From NCBI RefSeq assembly GCF_010548305.1, contig NZ_JAAGLV010000016.1, positions 155,599 to 219,598 on the forward strand: a DNA stretch of 64,000 nt, in the 5' to 3' direction. This DNA comes from Streptomyces sp. SID13031. GTDB taxonomy: Bacteria > Actinomycetota > Actinomycetes > Propionibacteriales > Kribbellaceae. This document shows positions 35,562-44,461 of this stretch, one piece after another; position 1 is the stretch's first letter, and each line of letters opens with the position of its first letter. A program made the translations under genes and the position numbers. The notes beneath the pieces were generated by a model. That model did no database searches and was not told the origin of the DNA. It saw nothing but the letters and a program-made list of their open reading frames with translations.

Positions 35562-35844
35562 GCCCCACCCTTACTCGCATCGGGTGGCGGTGCGTTGCTC
35601 CCGCCCGAACCGCTGCGGGGAGCGCAAACGGATGTCGACTCCTGTGGCGGCGAGCCGTCCATCCGGCGACTTTGTGCACCCAATGAGCGTCGGGGCCAGT
35701 CGGGTTTGCCCAGCCGGTGCACAAAGTTGGCGGCCCGCCTGCCTTCCGACGCAGCACGAGTCGGCATGCATCGGCGCTCCACTCCTAGTGGTTCGGGTCG
35801 GGTCGGGTCAACGCTCCAGCACGCGACGCGAGTACGGGTGGGGC
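35562..35844. repeat. about 280-bp diverged long inverted repeat
   Basis: This 342-bp intergenic stretch (35502-35843) is mostly one imperfect palindrome. The outer arms GCCCCACCCTTACTCGC (35562-35578) and 35828-35844 match at 16 of 17 positions. The inner arms ACTTTGTGCACC (35669-35680) and 35716-35727 match perfectly. Similar islands such as CCCGACCCGAACC/CCCGCCCGAACC lie between. Both arms read on opposite strands give related short peptides, so it may be an inverted duplication. The right end touches the stop of the HxlR gene. Confidence 0.7.
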
Positions 35845-36485
35845 TAGGCGGGCGGGCCGATGGGGAAGGCCGCGGCGAAGTGGTCCAGGTCTTTGGCTGT
35901 GCCGGAGGTTTTCATCAGGCCGGATTTGAGGGCCGCTGCTCCGTTGATGGCGCCAGTGAGGAGGGGGGCGATGGGGGCGTAGGCCTCCAGGATCACCGCG
36001 CCTTCGAGGGGGCCGAGACCTACCGTCAGGTTGTCGGCGTCGATCAGGGCGTGGATGACGATGTCGCCGAAATGGAGTTCGTACTTCGCCTTCCGGGCAC
36101 CGCGGTGGAAGGTGGAGCGCAGTGCCATCACCAGGATGTCGGGGGTGATGATCTCGTCGGGGCGGAGGTCGCCGAGGGAGCGGGCACCCCAGCGACCCAG
36201 GGCCAGGACGACATCTTCCAGGTCGGCGCCATACCCAGTCAGTTCGTAGACGATCGCGCCTGACGGGCGCGGCTGGACCGTACGGACCACCAGGCCCGCG
36301 GCTTCCAGCTCCTTCAGCCGGGTGGCGAGGACGTTGGTGGGGATCTTCGGTAGGCCGGCGCGCAGGTCCGTGTAGCGCTTCGGGCCGACCAGTAGGTCGC
36401 GCACGATCAGCAGCGCCCAGCGCTCGCCGACGAGCTCCAGCGCGCGGGCGACCCCGCAGTACTGGCCGTAGGTCTTCGTCGTCAT
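35844..36485 (-). CDS. HxlR-family regulator with C-terminal sterol-carrier-like domain
   Basis: A 213-residue protein. Residues 1-100 are an HxlR winged helix: YGQYCGVARALELVGERWALLIVRDLLVGPKRYTDLRAGLPKI. Residues about 105-213 resemble an SCP2-like ligand pocket, a fusion common in actinobacteria. The ATG at 36485 has AAGG about 8 bases upstream; a GTG nine bases further out is possible. It diverges from the PPOX-class gene at 36541, with a palindromic promoter region between them that it probably controls. Confidence 0.8.
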   Translation of the reverse strand: MTTKTYGQYCGVARALELVGERWALLIVRDLLVGPKRYTDLRAGLPKIPTNVLATRLKELEAAGLVVRTVQPRPSGAIVYELTGYGADLEDVVLALGRWGARSLGDLRPDEIITPDILVMALRSTFHRGARKAKYELHFGDIVIHALIDADNLTVGLGPLEGAVILEAYAPIAPLLTGAINGAAALKSGLMKTSGTAKDLDHFAAAFPIGPPA

Positions 36486-36504
36486 ATTCCCCACCTTACT
36501 CCCC

Positions 36505-36540
36505 TTGACAAAGCTTACTTGTTTTTATGAAGCTTGATGC
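36505..36540 (+). promoter_or_regulatory. promoter and likely HxlR operator for the gene at 36541
   Basis: TTGACA at 36505-36510 is a consensus -35 box. TATGAA at 36526-36531 could be the -10 box, with a short 15-bp spacer. CAAAGCTT (36509-36516) and AAGCTTG (36530-36536) form a dyad inside the promoter. Transcription would start at or within a few bases of the ATG at 36541, which has no ribosome site. Confidence 0.55.
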
Positions 36541-36981
36541 ATGGCAAAGATGAGCAAGCAGCAGCGAGAAGAGTTCCTGGCCGACACCCATGTGGGCGTC
36601 CTGAGCGTGGCGGGCGAGCCCGGCAGTGCACCGACCAGCGTCCCGACGTTCTACGCGTACGAGCCTGGCGGCGAGCTGACCATGTTCACCGGCACCCAGC
36701 GCCGCACCCCGAAGCGGATCGACCGGATCAAGGCGGCCGGCGTAGTGACCCTCGTGGTCCAGCGCGAGCAGATGCCCCCGGCGTACGTGACCGTCGAGGC
36801 CGAGCTCGTCTCCACCACCAAACCAACCCACGAGCAGATGCTGACGATCGCCCGCCGCTACATGCCCGAGGAACACGCCCAGGGCTACGTCCAGACCGAA
36901 CTCGGCGACCCGGAGAACCTCGTCACCCTCTTCACCTTCCGCCCCACCCGCTGGCTCAGCTCGGACACCTCGACCGATTGA
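36541..36981 (+). CDS. PPOX-class FMN/F420-dependent oxidoreductase-like protein
   Basis: A 146-residue split-barrel flavoprotein. FLADTHVGVLSVAGEPGSAPTSVPTFYAYEPGGELTMFTG is the pyridoxamine-phosphate-oxidase-like core. TFRPTRWLSSD forms the end of the barrel. The cofactor may be FMN, F420 or heme; the sequence does not decide. The ATG at 36541 has no ribosome site and the promoter ends close to it, so translation may be leaderless; an ATG at 36550 is the alternative. Divergent from the HxlR regulator. Confidence 0.8.
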   Translation: MAKMSKQQREEFLADTHVGVLSVAGEPGSAPTSVPTFYAYEPGGELTMFTGTQRRTPKRIDRIKAAGVVTLVVQREQMPPAYVTVEAELVSTTKPTHEQMLTIARRYMPEEHAQGYVQTELGDPENLVTLFTFRPTRWLSSDTSTD

Positions 36982-37149
36982 GCCGTCATGAACCGTTGAC
37001 GCTCGCGTAGCGCTGCCGTAACAATAAGCCAGCGCTGTGCAAGAAATCAGCAAACTTACGTAACTTCCGTAGGCATCGTGCAATTTTCTTGGCAGCCGTA
37101 GTCCCTTGCGCCCTCACTCCCCCCGCCCATCGGAGAGGCCCCGGATGCC

Positions 37150-40100
37150 ATGAGAACCACACGTGGAAAGTGGCGGCTGCTGGCCGCCATGGTCGTCGGC
37201 AGTCTGTTGCTGTCGGCCGGCCCGATGATCGCCGCGGCCGGCCCCCACAGCCGCGGCGCGACCGCAGCGGCCGCAGTACTGGCCGGTCCCAACCTCGCGG
37301 CCGGCAAGTCCGCGAGCTCGAGCAGCAACACCCAGAACTACGCCGCCGCCAACGTCACCGACGGCAACCAGGGCTCGTACTGGGAGAGCGCGAACAACGC
37401 GTTCCCGCAGTGGGTCCGGGTCGACCTCGGGTCGTCGGTCAGCACCAACCAGGTCGTGCTCAAGCTGCCGACCGGTTGGGGTTCGCGCAACCAGACGCTC
37501 GCCGTCCAGGGCAGTACCGACGGCCAGAACTTCAACGACCTGTCCGCCTCCGCGTCGCGCGCCTTCAACGCGCCGGGCAACACCGTCACGATCGACTACG
37601 GCAATTCGACCGTGCGGTACGTCCGGATCCTGGTCACCGCGAACACCGGCTGGCCCGCAGGGCAGGTCTCCGAACTCGAGGTCTACGGCCCGGCGACCGG
37701 TGACACCCAGGCTCCTACCGCCCCGGGAAGCCTGGCCTACACCGAGCCCGCCGCCGGCCAGATCCGGCTCACCTGGACCGCCTCGACGGACAACGTCGGC
37801 GTCACCGGGTACGACCTGTACGCCAACGGCGCGCTGCGCACCAGCGTGGCCGGCAATGTGCTGACCTACACCGACAACCAGCCGGCCAGCGCCTCGGTCA
37901 GCTACTTCGTTCGCGCGAAAGATGCCGTCGGCAACCAGTCGCCGAACAGCAACACCGTCACCCGCGGCGGCAGCAACGGGCCCGGTACCAACCTCGCGCT
38001 CGGCAAGCCGATCAACGCGTCCGGTTTCGTGCACACCTTCGTCGCCACGAACGCGAACGACGACAACGTGCAGACCTACTGGGAGGGCAACGCCAACCCG
38101 GCGACCCTGACCACCCTGCTCGGGTCGAACGCGGACGTCAGCTCGATCGTGATCCGGCTCAACCCGGACAGCGCCTGGGGCAACCGCAGCCAGACGTTCT
38201 CGATCCTCGGACGCGAGCAGAGTGCGGCCGGCTTCACCACCATCGTGGCCTCCGCGACGTACAACTTCAGCCCGTCGTCCGGTAACACCGTGACGATCCC
38301 GGTCAGCTCGCGCGTCGCCGACGTCCGGCTGAACTTCACCGCCAACAGCGGTGCCCCGGCCGGCCAGGTCGCCGAGTTCCAGGTGATGGGCGTACCCGCC
38401 CCGAACCCGGACCTGACCGTCTCCAACGTCACCTGGACCCCGACCGCACCGGTCGAGACCGACGTCATCACGGTGTCCGCCCGGGTGAACAACACCGGCA
38501 CGGCGGCCTCCACGGCGACCGACGTCAACTTCTACCTCGGTACGACCAAGGTCGGTACTGCGGCCGTCGGCGCGATCGCCGCCGGTGCGTCCGCGACGGT
38601 CACGGCAGCGATCGGCGCACGGGACGCCGGCAGCTACCCGCTCAGCGCCAAGGTCGACGAGGCGAACACCGTCATCGAGCAGAACGACGCCAACAACACC
38701 GGTAACAGCGCGAGCCCGCTGGTCGTCACCCCGGTCGCGAGCTCGGACCTGATCGCCTCCGCGGTGAGCTGGAGCCCGGGCAACCCGGCCGCCGGCAACA
38801 CCGTGGCGTTCTCGGTCGCGATCAAGAACCAGGGCACCATCGCTTCGGCGGCAGGCGCTCACGGCATCACTTTGACGCTGCTGAGCGGCAGTACCGTCGT
38901 ACAGACGTTCACCGGCTCGTACTCCGGTGCGATTGCCGCCGGAGCCACCACGGCGCCGATCAACCTCGGCAGCTGGACAGCGGCCAACGGCCGGTACTCC
39001 GTCCGCGTGGTGCTCGCCGACGACGCGAACGAGCTGCCCGTCAAGCGGACCAACAACACCAGCGAGCGGCCGTTCTTCGTAGGCCGCGGCGCGAACATGC
39101 CGTACGACCACCTGGAGGCCGAGGACGCCTCGGTCGGTGGCGGCGCGATCGTGGTCGGCCCGAACCGCGCCATCGGCGACCTCGCCGGTGAGGCATCCGG
39201 CCGCAAGGCGGTCACGCTGAACTCGAACGGCTCCTTCGTCGAGTTCACCACCAAGGCGAGCACGAACACGCTCGTCACCCGGTTCTCCATCCCGGACTCG
39301 GCCGGTGGTGGCGGGATCGACTCGACCATCAACGTCTATGTCAACGGCACCTTCCACAAGGCGTTGCCGCTGACCTCGAAGTACGCGTGGCTGTACGGCG
39401 CGGAGGCCGGCCCGGGCAACTCGCCGGGTGCGGGTCCGGCGCGGCACATCTACGACGAGGCGAACATCCTGCTGGACGGGACCTTCCCGGCCGGTACCAA
39501 GATCAAGCTGCAGAAGGATCCGGCGAACACCACCAACTACGCGATCGACTTCATCGACACCGAGCAGGCCACGCCGATCGCCAACCCGGGCGCGGGATAC
39601 GTCGTACCGGCCGGCTTCAGCCAGCAGGACGTGCAGAACGCGCTCAACACGGCGCAGCAGAGCTCAACCCTGCAAGGCGTTTACCTGCCTGCCGGTAACT
39701 ACCAGACGTCGGGCAAGTTCAACGTCAACAGCCGCGCGATCAAGGTCGTCGGCGCCGGACCGTGGTTCACGCGGTTCATCGCACCGACCACCCAGACCAA
39801 CACCGACGTCGGCTTCGACGCCGCATCGTCGGCGAACGGGTCGACCTTCAGCGGGTTCTCGTACTTCGGCAACTACAACACCCGCAACGACGGTCCCGGC
39901 AAGGTGTTCAACTTCAACGGCACGTCGAACATGACGATCGACAACATCTGGATCGAGCACCAGATGTGCCTGTACTGGGGTGCGAACACGGACAACTCCA
40001 CGATCAAGAACACCCGGATCCGGGACACCTTCGCCGACGGCATCAACATGACCAACGGCTCGGCCGGCAACCTGGTCAGCAACAACGACGCCCGCAGTAC

Positions 40101-40755
40101 CGGTGACGACAGCTTCGCGCTCTTCAACGCCGTCGACGGCGGCGGGGGCGAAGTCCGGGACAACGTCTTCGAGAACCTCTCGGCGACGCTGACCTGGCGG
40201 GCGGCCGGCTTCGCGGTCTACGGCGGCACCAACAACGTGTTCCGCAACCTGTACGTCGCGGACATGCTGGTGTACTCCGGGATCACGATCAGCTCGCTCG
40301 ACTTCGGCATCCCGATGAACGGCTTCGGCGCCACCCCGCCGACGCGCTGGGAGAACATCTCGGTGGTCAGATCCGGCGGCCACTTCTGGGGAGCCCAGAC
40401 CTTCCCCGGCATCTGGATCTTCTCGGCCTCGAAGGTCTTCCAGGGTATCCGTCTCACCGACGTCGACATCGTCGATCCCACCTACAGCGGGATCATGTTC
40501 CAGACGAACTACGTCGGCTCGCAGCCGCAGTTCCCGGTCGCCGACACGATCCTGACCAACGTCTCGATCTCCGGCGCCCGTAAGTCCGGCGACGCCTTCG
40601 ACGCCAAGTCCGGCTTCGGCATCTGGGCCAACGAACTCCCAGAACCGGGCCAGGGCCCCGCCGTAGGCACGGCCACCTTCAACAACCTGACCCTCTCCAA
40701 CAACGCGGTAGACATCCGCAACACCACCACCACCTTCACCATCGTCCGCAACTAA
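37150..40755 (+). CDS. secreted multidomain GH87 alpha-1,3-glucanase/mycodextranase
   Basis: A 1201-residue protein with a signal peptide (about 1-32). In order: F5/8 type C module (46-182), FnIII (188-272), a second discoidin-like module (280-420), two CARDB modules (425-530, 532-645), a CBM6/35-like module (650-800) and a right-handed beta-helix (810-1195). The catalytic acids of GH87 appear as Asp963 (FADGIN) and Asp986-Asp987 (TGDDS); the spacing matches the three aspartates known for the family. It should hydrolyse alpha-1,3-glucan (fungal wall or dental-type glucan) or nigeran outside the cell. Single gene, no operon partner. Confidence 0.85.
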   Translation: MRTTRGKWRLLAAMVVGSLLLSAGPMIAAAGPHSRGATAAAAVLAGPNLAAGKSASSSSNTQNYAAANVTDGNQGSYWESANNAFPQWVRVDLGSSVSTNQVVLKLPTGWGSRNQTLAVQGSTDGQNFNDLSASASRAFNAPGNTVTIDYGNSTVRYVRILVTANTGWPAGQVSELEVYGPATGDTQAPTAPGSLAYTEPAAGQIRLTWTASTDNVGVTGYDLYANGALRTSVAGNVLTYTDNQPASASVSYFVRAKDAVGNQSPNSNTVTRGGSNGPGTNLALGKPINASGFVHTFVATNANDDNVQTYWEGNANPATLTTLLGSNADVSSIVIRLNPDSAWGNRSQTFSILGREQSAAGFTTIVASATYNFSPSSGNTVTIPVSSRVADVRLNFTANSGAPAGQVAEFQVMGVPAPNPDLTVSNVTWTPTAPVETDVITVSARVNNTGTAASTATDVNFYLGTTKVGTAAVGAIAAGASATVTAAIGARDAGSYPLSAKVDEANTVIEQNDANNTGNSASPLVVTPVASSDLIASAVSWSPGNPAAGNTVAFSVAIKNQGTIASAAGAHGITLTLLSGSTVVQTFTGSYSGAIAAGATTAPINLGSWTAANGRYSVRVVLADDANELPVKRTNNTSERPFFVGRGANMPYDHLEAEDASVGGGAIVVGPNRAIGDLAGEASGRKAVTLNSNGSFVEFTTKASTNTLVTRFSIPDSAGGGGIDSTINVYVNGTFHKALPLTSKYAWLYGAEAGPGNSPGAGPARHIYDEANILLDGTFPAGTKIKLQKDPANTTNYAIDFIDTEQATPIANPGAGYVVPAGFSQQDVQNALNTAQQSSTLQGVYLPAGNYQTSGKFNVNSRAIKVVGAGPWFTRFIAPTTQTNTDVGFDAASSANGSTFSGFSYFGNYNTRNDGPGKVFNFNGTSNMTIDNIWIEHQMCLYWGANTDNSTIKNTRIRDTFADGINMTNGSAGNLVSNNDARSTGDDSFALFNAVDGGGGEVRDNVFENLSATLTWRAAGFAVYGGTNNVFRNLYVADMLVYSGITISSLDFGIPMNGFGATPPTRWENISVVRSGGHFWGAQTFPGIWIFSASKVFQGIRLTDVDIVDPTYSGIMFQTNYVGSQPQFPVADTILTNVSISGARKSGDAFDAKSGFGIWANELPEPGQGPAVGTATFNNLTLSNNAVDIRNTTTTFTIVRN

Positions 40756-40811
40756 CCCGCACTAGGTAAGGCCGACCGCCGGGAGTCCGACCCTCCCGGC
40801 GGTTCGGCGCG

Positions 40812-40912
40812 GGTGGATCCGGCGTGCTGACGGAAGGGGAACTCTGGATCCGGGGTGCTGCCGCCAAGGGACTCTGGATTCGGGGTGCTGCCGCCAAGGG
40901 GACTCTGGATCG
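40812..40912. repeat. 30-bp tandem repeat, about three copies
   Basis: Units start ACTCTGGATCCGGGGTGCTG and continue CCGCCAAGGG at 40841-40870 and 40871-40901. A more diverged unit precedes them from 40812 and a partial unit follows. It lies 57 bases after the GH87 stop codon. No function is evident. Confidence 0.75.
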
Positions 40913-40953
40913 CGTCGCCGGGCTGCGAAATGGTCCTAGTCGCGGCGACGCGC

Positions 40954-41005
40954 GTCAAGAGCGCCTCCGGCGTCCCTTCGGGATCGAACAAGTTCGACTC
41001 TTGAC
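40954..41005 (+). repeat. 52-nt hairpin element, copy 1
   Basis: It starts GTCAAGAGCGCC and ends GTTCGACTCTTGAC; the ends pair (GTCAAGAG/CTCTTGAC). An inner TCGAACAAGTTCGA is itself a dyad. The reverse complement of 41685-41735 matches it at nearly every position. Confidence 0.75.
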
Positions 41006-41670
41006 ACCCACCACCACGACCAGGCAAAGACGCAGCTATCCCGGAGCCGCTGCAAAGACTGACCACAATGGATGGATCACCACCATCCCAAGGCCAGCCA
41101 CCATCCGGGCACCATAGGCACCCGAGATTCCACCCGGCGAGGCACCATCCGGGCACCCCTGACGCCCCCGCCGCACCGCGCCCGGGCGGCGTGCGGGCGG
41201 GCCCGGCGACCCCGATTCCTCAGCCACTAGCGCGTTATCCGACCACTAGCGCCCTACAAGACGCTAGCGGTACAACAACCCGCCAGCCGACCCCCACCAA
41301 CACGAACCCAGCCCCCAAAACCGCCCAAAACAGCACCATCACCGACAGACACACCTGTCGCGTTTGGCCGAGGGGGCCGACCGGGACCGCCACGCACGCA
41401 TAACTCGCCGCGAGCGCCCCGACACACCGAGGTAAGCGTTTGCCTACCGAGTTAGGTATGCACAGCAGCCCGTCGCCCCCAGCAAACCCGCGGCGGTGGA
41501 AACAAACTTGCACCTGGCGACCAAAAGTTTCCCGCTCAACCCCCACCTCACCCCGACCCCGCAACCCGGCCGACTTCACCACCACTTCCCCGCGACTCGG
41601 CCGGCCTGACCCAAGATGGCCCCCGGCTCACACCTCTCCGCGGGATCCACATAGCTGCGTCCTTCCCTGG

Positions 41671-41749
41671 TCGAGACGATGAGGGTCAAGAGTCGAACTT
41701 GTTCGATCCCGACGGGACGCGAAGGCGCTCTTGACGCTCATCGTCTCGA
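41671..41749 (-). repeat. hairpin element, copy 2 (inverted, extended stem)
   Basis: The core 41685-41735 is the inverted copy of 40954-41005. Here the stem is extended outward by TCGAGACGATGA (41671-41682) pairing with 41738-41749, giving roughly 22 bp in all around a structured loop of about 35 nt. Folding is near-certain if transcribed; function is unknown. Confidence 0.75.
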
Positions 41750-41856
41750 CTAGGACACTCCCGCAGCGGAGACCGCGAACCACACCCACCTCGGGACAGC
41801 ACCACGAATCCACATCAGCCTCACGCGACCGATCATGGACCCGCACCAGCCTCGCA

Positions 41857-42867
41857 TCATCGACCGCGGATCGACGCCCGCCCCACCTCCCGAGTCGACC
41901 CGGTAGTCAGTAGGTGGTGGGCGCTCGGAGTCAGGGAGTGGTGGGCCGCGCCGGCGGTTCTGTGGGTGGTGATGAGGCCGGCGTTGCGTAGTACTTGGGC
42001 GTGTTCGCTGGCGGAGGCTAGGGAGATGCCGGTGCGGCGGGCTAGTTGGGTGGTGCTGGCGCTGGTGGTCAAGGCGCGGAGTACGGCGGCTCGGGTGCGG
42101 CCCAGGAGGTCGGCTAGGGCGTCTCCGTCGATCTCGTCGGTGAAGGGGAGGTCGGCGGTCGGGTAGATGAGCATTGGGCGGCGGTGGGGGACGTCCAGGA
42201 CCAGGGTTTCCGCGGTGAGGGACGACGGGTAGAGCTGCAGGCCGCGGCCGGCCAGGTGGATGTCGTAGGCGGGGCCAGGGCTCAGGCCGTGGGTGGTGAG
42301 GAGAGGTGCGTCCCACTCGATGTCTGGGTGGAGGCTGGCCAGCAAGCCCTCGACTCCGGACTGGAGAAGGGCACGGGAGCGCAGCGCCAGGTCTGCGCCG
42401 TAGCGACGTTCCAGCTCGACCCCGGAAGGCACGAGTACGTCCTGGTGGAAGTCGCGAACCGCGTTGCCGAGCGCCCGCCGCGATTCGGCGGCGCCGGCCA
42501 GCAGGCCTCGCATGAACAGATCGACCTCGGGCGGCAGGTACGGCCCGAGCTCATCCCTGACCACCTCAGCAGGGGTGTCCATCAGTACGGCCAGGCTCGA
42601 CTCGAGCCCAGCAGCCGGTACCTCGGGGGTGAGGAAGTCGGGGACCCGCCCGGTCGGGCTGATCAGCTTGAAGAGCGGTCGCATCGACGGGCGGACCAGG
42701 GGTGCCGCTGCCCGCCGCCACCGACGTCCGGCCGGCGTGACCGACAGCCCACCGACCGCCAGCCCACCGAGCGCCCGGGCAGCCAGCGCCGCCTCCCAGA
42801 GCGGCTGGGGCTCGGCCGGAAACGTCACCCGGGCCAGGTCAGCCGGGCTGAAGTGGATCCGCAACAT
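41857..42867 (-). CDS. ArsR-type regulator with DUF5937-like N-terminal domain
   Basis: A 336-residue protein. LRIHFSPADLARVTFPAEP is the usual opening of actinobacterial DUF5937 regulators. The C-terminal 90 residues are the ArsR winged helix: GRTRAAVLRALTTSASTTQLARRTGISLASASEHAQVLRNAGLITTHR. The ATG at 42867 agrees with the family N-terminus, but the only ribosome-like site (GGAGG) touches it directly, so the start is uncertain. It diverges from the secreted protein gene at 42965. Confidence 0.75.
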   Translation of the reverse strand: MLRIHFSPADLARVTFPAEPQPLWEAALAARALGGLAVGGLSVTPAGRRWRRAAAPLVRPSMRPLFKLISPTGRVPDFLTPEVPAAGLESSLAVLMDTPAEVVRDELGPYLPPEVDLFMRGLLAGAAESRRALGNAVRDFHQDVLVPSGVELERRYGADLALRSRALLQSGVEGLLASLHPDIEWDAPLLTTHGLSPGPAYDIHLAGRGLQLYPSSLTAETLVLDVPHRRPMLIYPTADLPFTDEIDGDALADLLGRTRAAVLRALTTSASTTQLARRTGISLASASEHAQVLRNAGLITTHRTAGAAHHSLTPSAHHLLTTGSTREVGRASIRGR

Positions 42868-42964
42868 CCTCCGATTGTGCCCGCCGACACCCTCGTAGGG
42901 ATACGCCTTCGGCGCTGGCCGAAACCGGTCGAGCCACCCCCACCTGCCGACCACTCTGGAGAGC

Positions 42965-43906
42965 ATGATCCGCAGACGCACCGCCACCACCATCCTGCTG
43001 GCCGCTCCGCTCATCGCCACGACCGTCCAGCCCACGGCCCAGGCCCGGCAGGAGCACCGCCCCCGCCCGGGCTCGTACCTCGTCTCGACCATCCCTGGCG
43101 ACACTCCGGAGGGTATCGAGCTGACCCGCGACGGCACGATCTACGTCACCAGCGTCGGCACCGGCGCTGTCTACCGAGGCACTGTCCGCGATCCCAAGCT
43201 CAGACCTTTCCTGCCGGCCGGCAGCGACGGCCGCACCACCGCGACCGGCATCCACGTCGACCACTGGGGACGCGTACTGGTCGCCGGCGCCGCCACTTCC
43301 AACCTCTACATGTACGACGCCTGCGGCCAACTGCTCGCCATCCGCCCGGCCGCGGAGGGCTCGTTCCTCAACGACTTCGCCTTCACCACGGACGCCGTCT
43401 ACGTCACCGACTCCGCGCACAACCAGCTCTGGCGCGCCTCTCTCACCGAGGATGGGATCGGCCGCCTGAGGCCCTGGCTGACCCGCGACAAGATCCAGCC
43501 GACCCCGTACTTCCTCAACGGCATCGTCACCGACGGCCGCGCCCTGCTGGTCGGCGAGCAGGGCCAGGACGTCACCTACCGCGTCGATCTACGCACGAAA
43601 GCCGTCACCACCCTGGCGGTCAGCGGCGCCAACGGCATCCTCTCCGGCGACGGCTATCTCCTCGAAGGGCACCACCTGTACGCCGTCCACAACGCGGGCG
43701 GCGGCAAGTACGTCGCCAGGCTCGCCCTGCTCGACCGCGACTGGACGAAGGCGAAGGTGGTCGCGGATTCGATGCCCGCAGCAACCAATTCCACTCCGAC
43801 CACGATCGCCCGCGACGGCGAGCGCCTGCTCTGGGTGAACAGCCAGCTCGACGCCGCGCCCGGCACCCCGCCGTACACGGTGTCCGTCGTCCCGGGACTC
43901 AGGTAG
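42965..43906 (+). CDS. secreted SMP-30/gluconolactonase-like beta-propeller
   Basis: A 313-residue protein with a signal peptide (MIRRRTATTILLAAPLIATTVQPTAQA). Repeats such as PEGIELTRDGTIYVTSVGTGAVYR, TGIHVDHWGRVLVAG, LNDFAFTTDAVYVTDSAHNQLWR and NGIVTDGRALLVGEQG are the blades of a six-bladed propeller of the SMP-30 type. The metal-binding residues cannot be confirmed by eye, so enzymatic activity is open. Its stop directly abuts the convergent MarR gene. Confidence 0.75.
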   Translation: MIRRRTATTILLAAPLIATTVQPTAQARQEHRPRPGSYLVSTIPGDTPEGIELTRDGTIYVTSVGTGAVYRGTVRDPKLRPFLPAGSDGRTTATGIHVDHWGRVLVAGAATSNLYMYDACGQLLAIRPAAEGSFLNDFAFTTDAVYVTDSAHNQLWRASLTEDGIGRLRPWLTRDKIQPTPYFLNGIVTDGRALLVGEQGQDVTYRVDLRTKAVTTLAVSGANGILSGDGYLLEGHHLYAVHNAGGGKYVARLALLDRDWTKAKVVADSMPAATNSTPTTIARDGERLLWVNSQLDAAPGTPPYTVSVVPGLR

Positions 43907-44359
43907 TCAGAGGTCGTCCGCCATCTGTGACAGCACGGCGCCCGCGGCGAGCACCAGCGCCCGATCGTCGTCGGACAGCCGGTCGAGCAGCTTGGTGAGG
44001 TCGTCGACCGCGTGCCGGCCGGCCGCCTCGACCATCTCGTCACCCAGCGGCGTGAGCACGACGGCGGTCGCACGTCCATCGAGTACGTCGGACTGACGGC
44101 GAGCCAGCCCCGCTGCCTCGAGGGTCGCGACCGTGGTCGTCGCGGTCGGTTGCGAACACGGCACCCGCGTCGCGATCTCGCCGATCCGGATCGGCTGCTC
44201 GTCGCCGATCAGCATCAGCGCGATGAACTGGGTCGGGTGCAGCGTGCTGCTCGCACTGGTCCGGCGCAGATGGCGCACGATCCGGTGCATACCGACGAGC
44301 AACCGCAGGCTGTCCTGCTCGATCGCGACCACTGTCCCCCCAAGCCCCGGATGCGCCAT
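43907..44359 (-). CDS. MarR-family regulator
   Basis: A 150-residue winged-helix protein: LHPTQFIALMLIGDEQPIRIGEIATRVPCSQPTATTTVATLEAAGLARR, then the wing DVLDGRATAVVLTPLGDEM. The ATG at 44359 lacks a clear ribosome site; a GTG at 44332 has a G-rich stretch upstream and is possible. It diverges from a second, unrelated-in-sequence MarR gene at 44462. Confidence 0.8.
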   Translation of the reverse strand: MAHPGLGGTVVAIEQDSLRLLVGMHRIVRHLRRTSASSTLHPTQFIALMLIGDEQPIRIGEIATRVPCSQPTATTTVATLEAAGLARRQSDVLDGRATAVVLTPLGDEMVEAAGRHAVDDLTKLLDRLSDDDRALVLAAGAVLSQMADDL

Positions 44360-44429
44360 CGTGACACACGATCGGGCCTTCCCGGCCGGTCTCGCCGACC
44401 GATTGCAGCAAGCTGCAGTGCGTACTGCT

Positions 44430-44446
44430 CGTTGGTGAACCCAACG
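44430..44446. promoter_or_regulatory. dyad between divergent MarR genes
   Basis: CGTTGG-TGAAC-CCAACG is a perfect 6-bp dyad located between the divergent marR genes, followed by TAGACT as a possible -10 box for the rightward gene. Such dyads are typical MarR operators. Confidence 0.45.
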
Positions 44447-44461
44447 GAATAGACTCCGGTT

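Larger units (their letters stand above)
40756..41856. other. 1.1-kb intergenic region without a convincing gene
   Basis: Open frames exist on both strands but none has a ribosome site, family similarity or normal codon use. The plus strand is strikingly C-rich and G-poor from about 41240 to 41640. The stretch holds tandem 30-bp repeats (40812-40912), a CCATCCGGGCACC repeat near 41101 and 41145, and two inverted copies of a structured hairpin (40954-41005 and 41671-41749). Confidence 0.6.

Noticed and set aside
41235..41585. Minus-strand small membrane protein gene
   Set aside because: One hydrophobic stretch is visible, but codon use, lack of a ribosome site and strong strand skew suggest a chance frame.
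41685..41735. tRNA-like segment (GTTCGATCC)
   Set aside because: The 5-bp T-arm stem cannot form with the flanking bases and no acceptor or anticodon arm is present.
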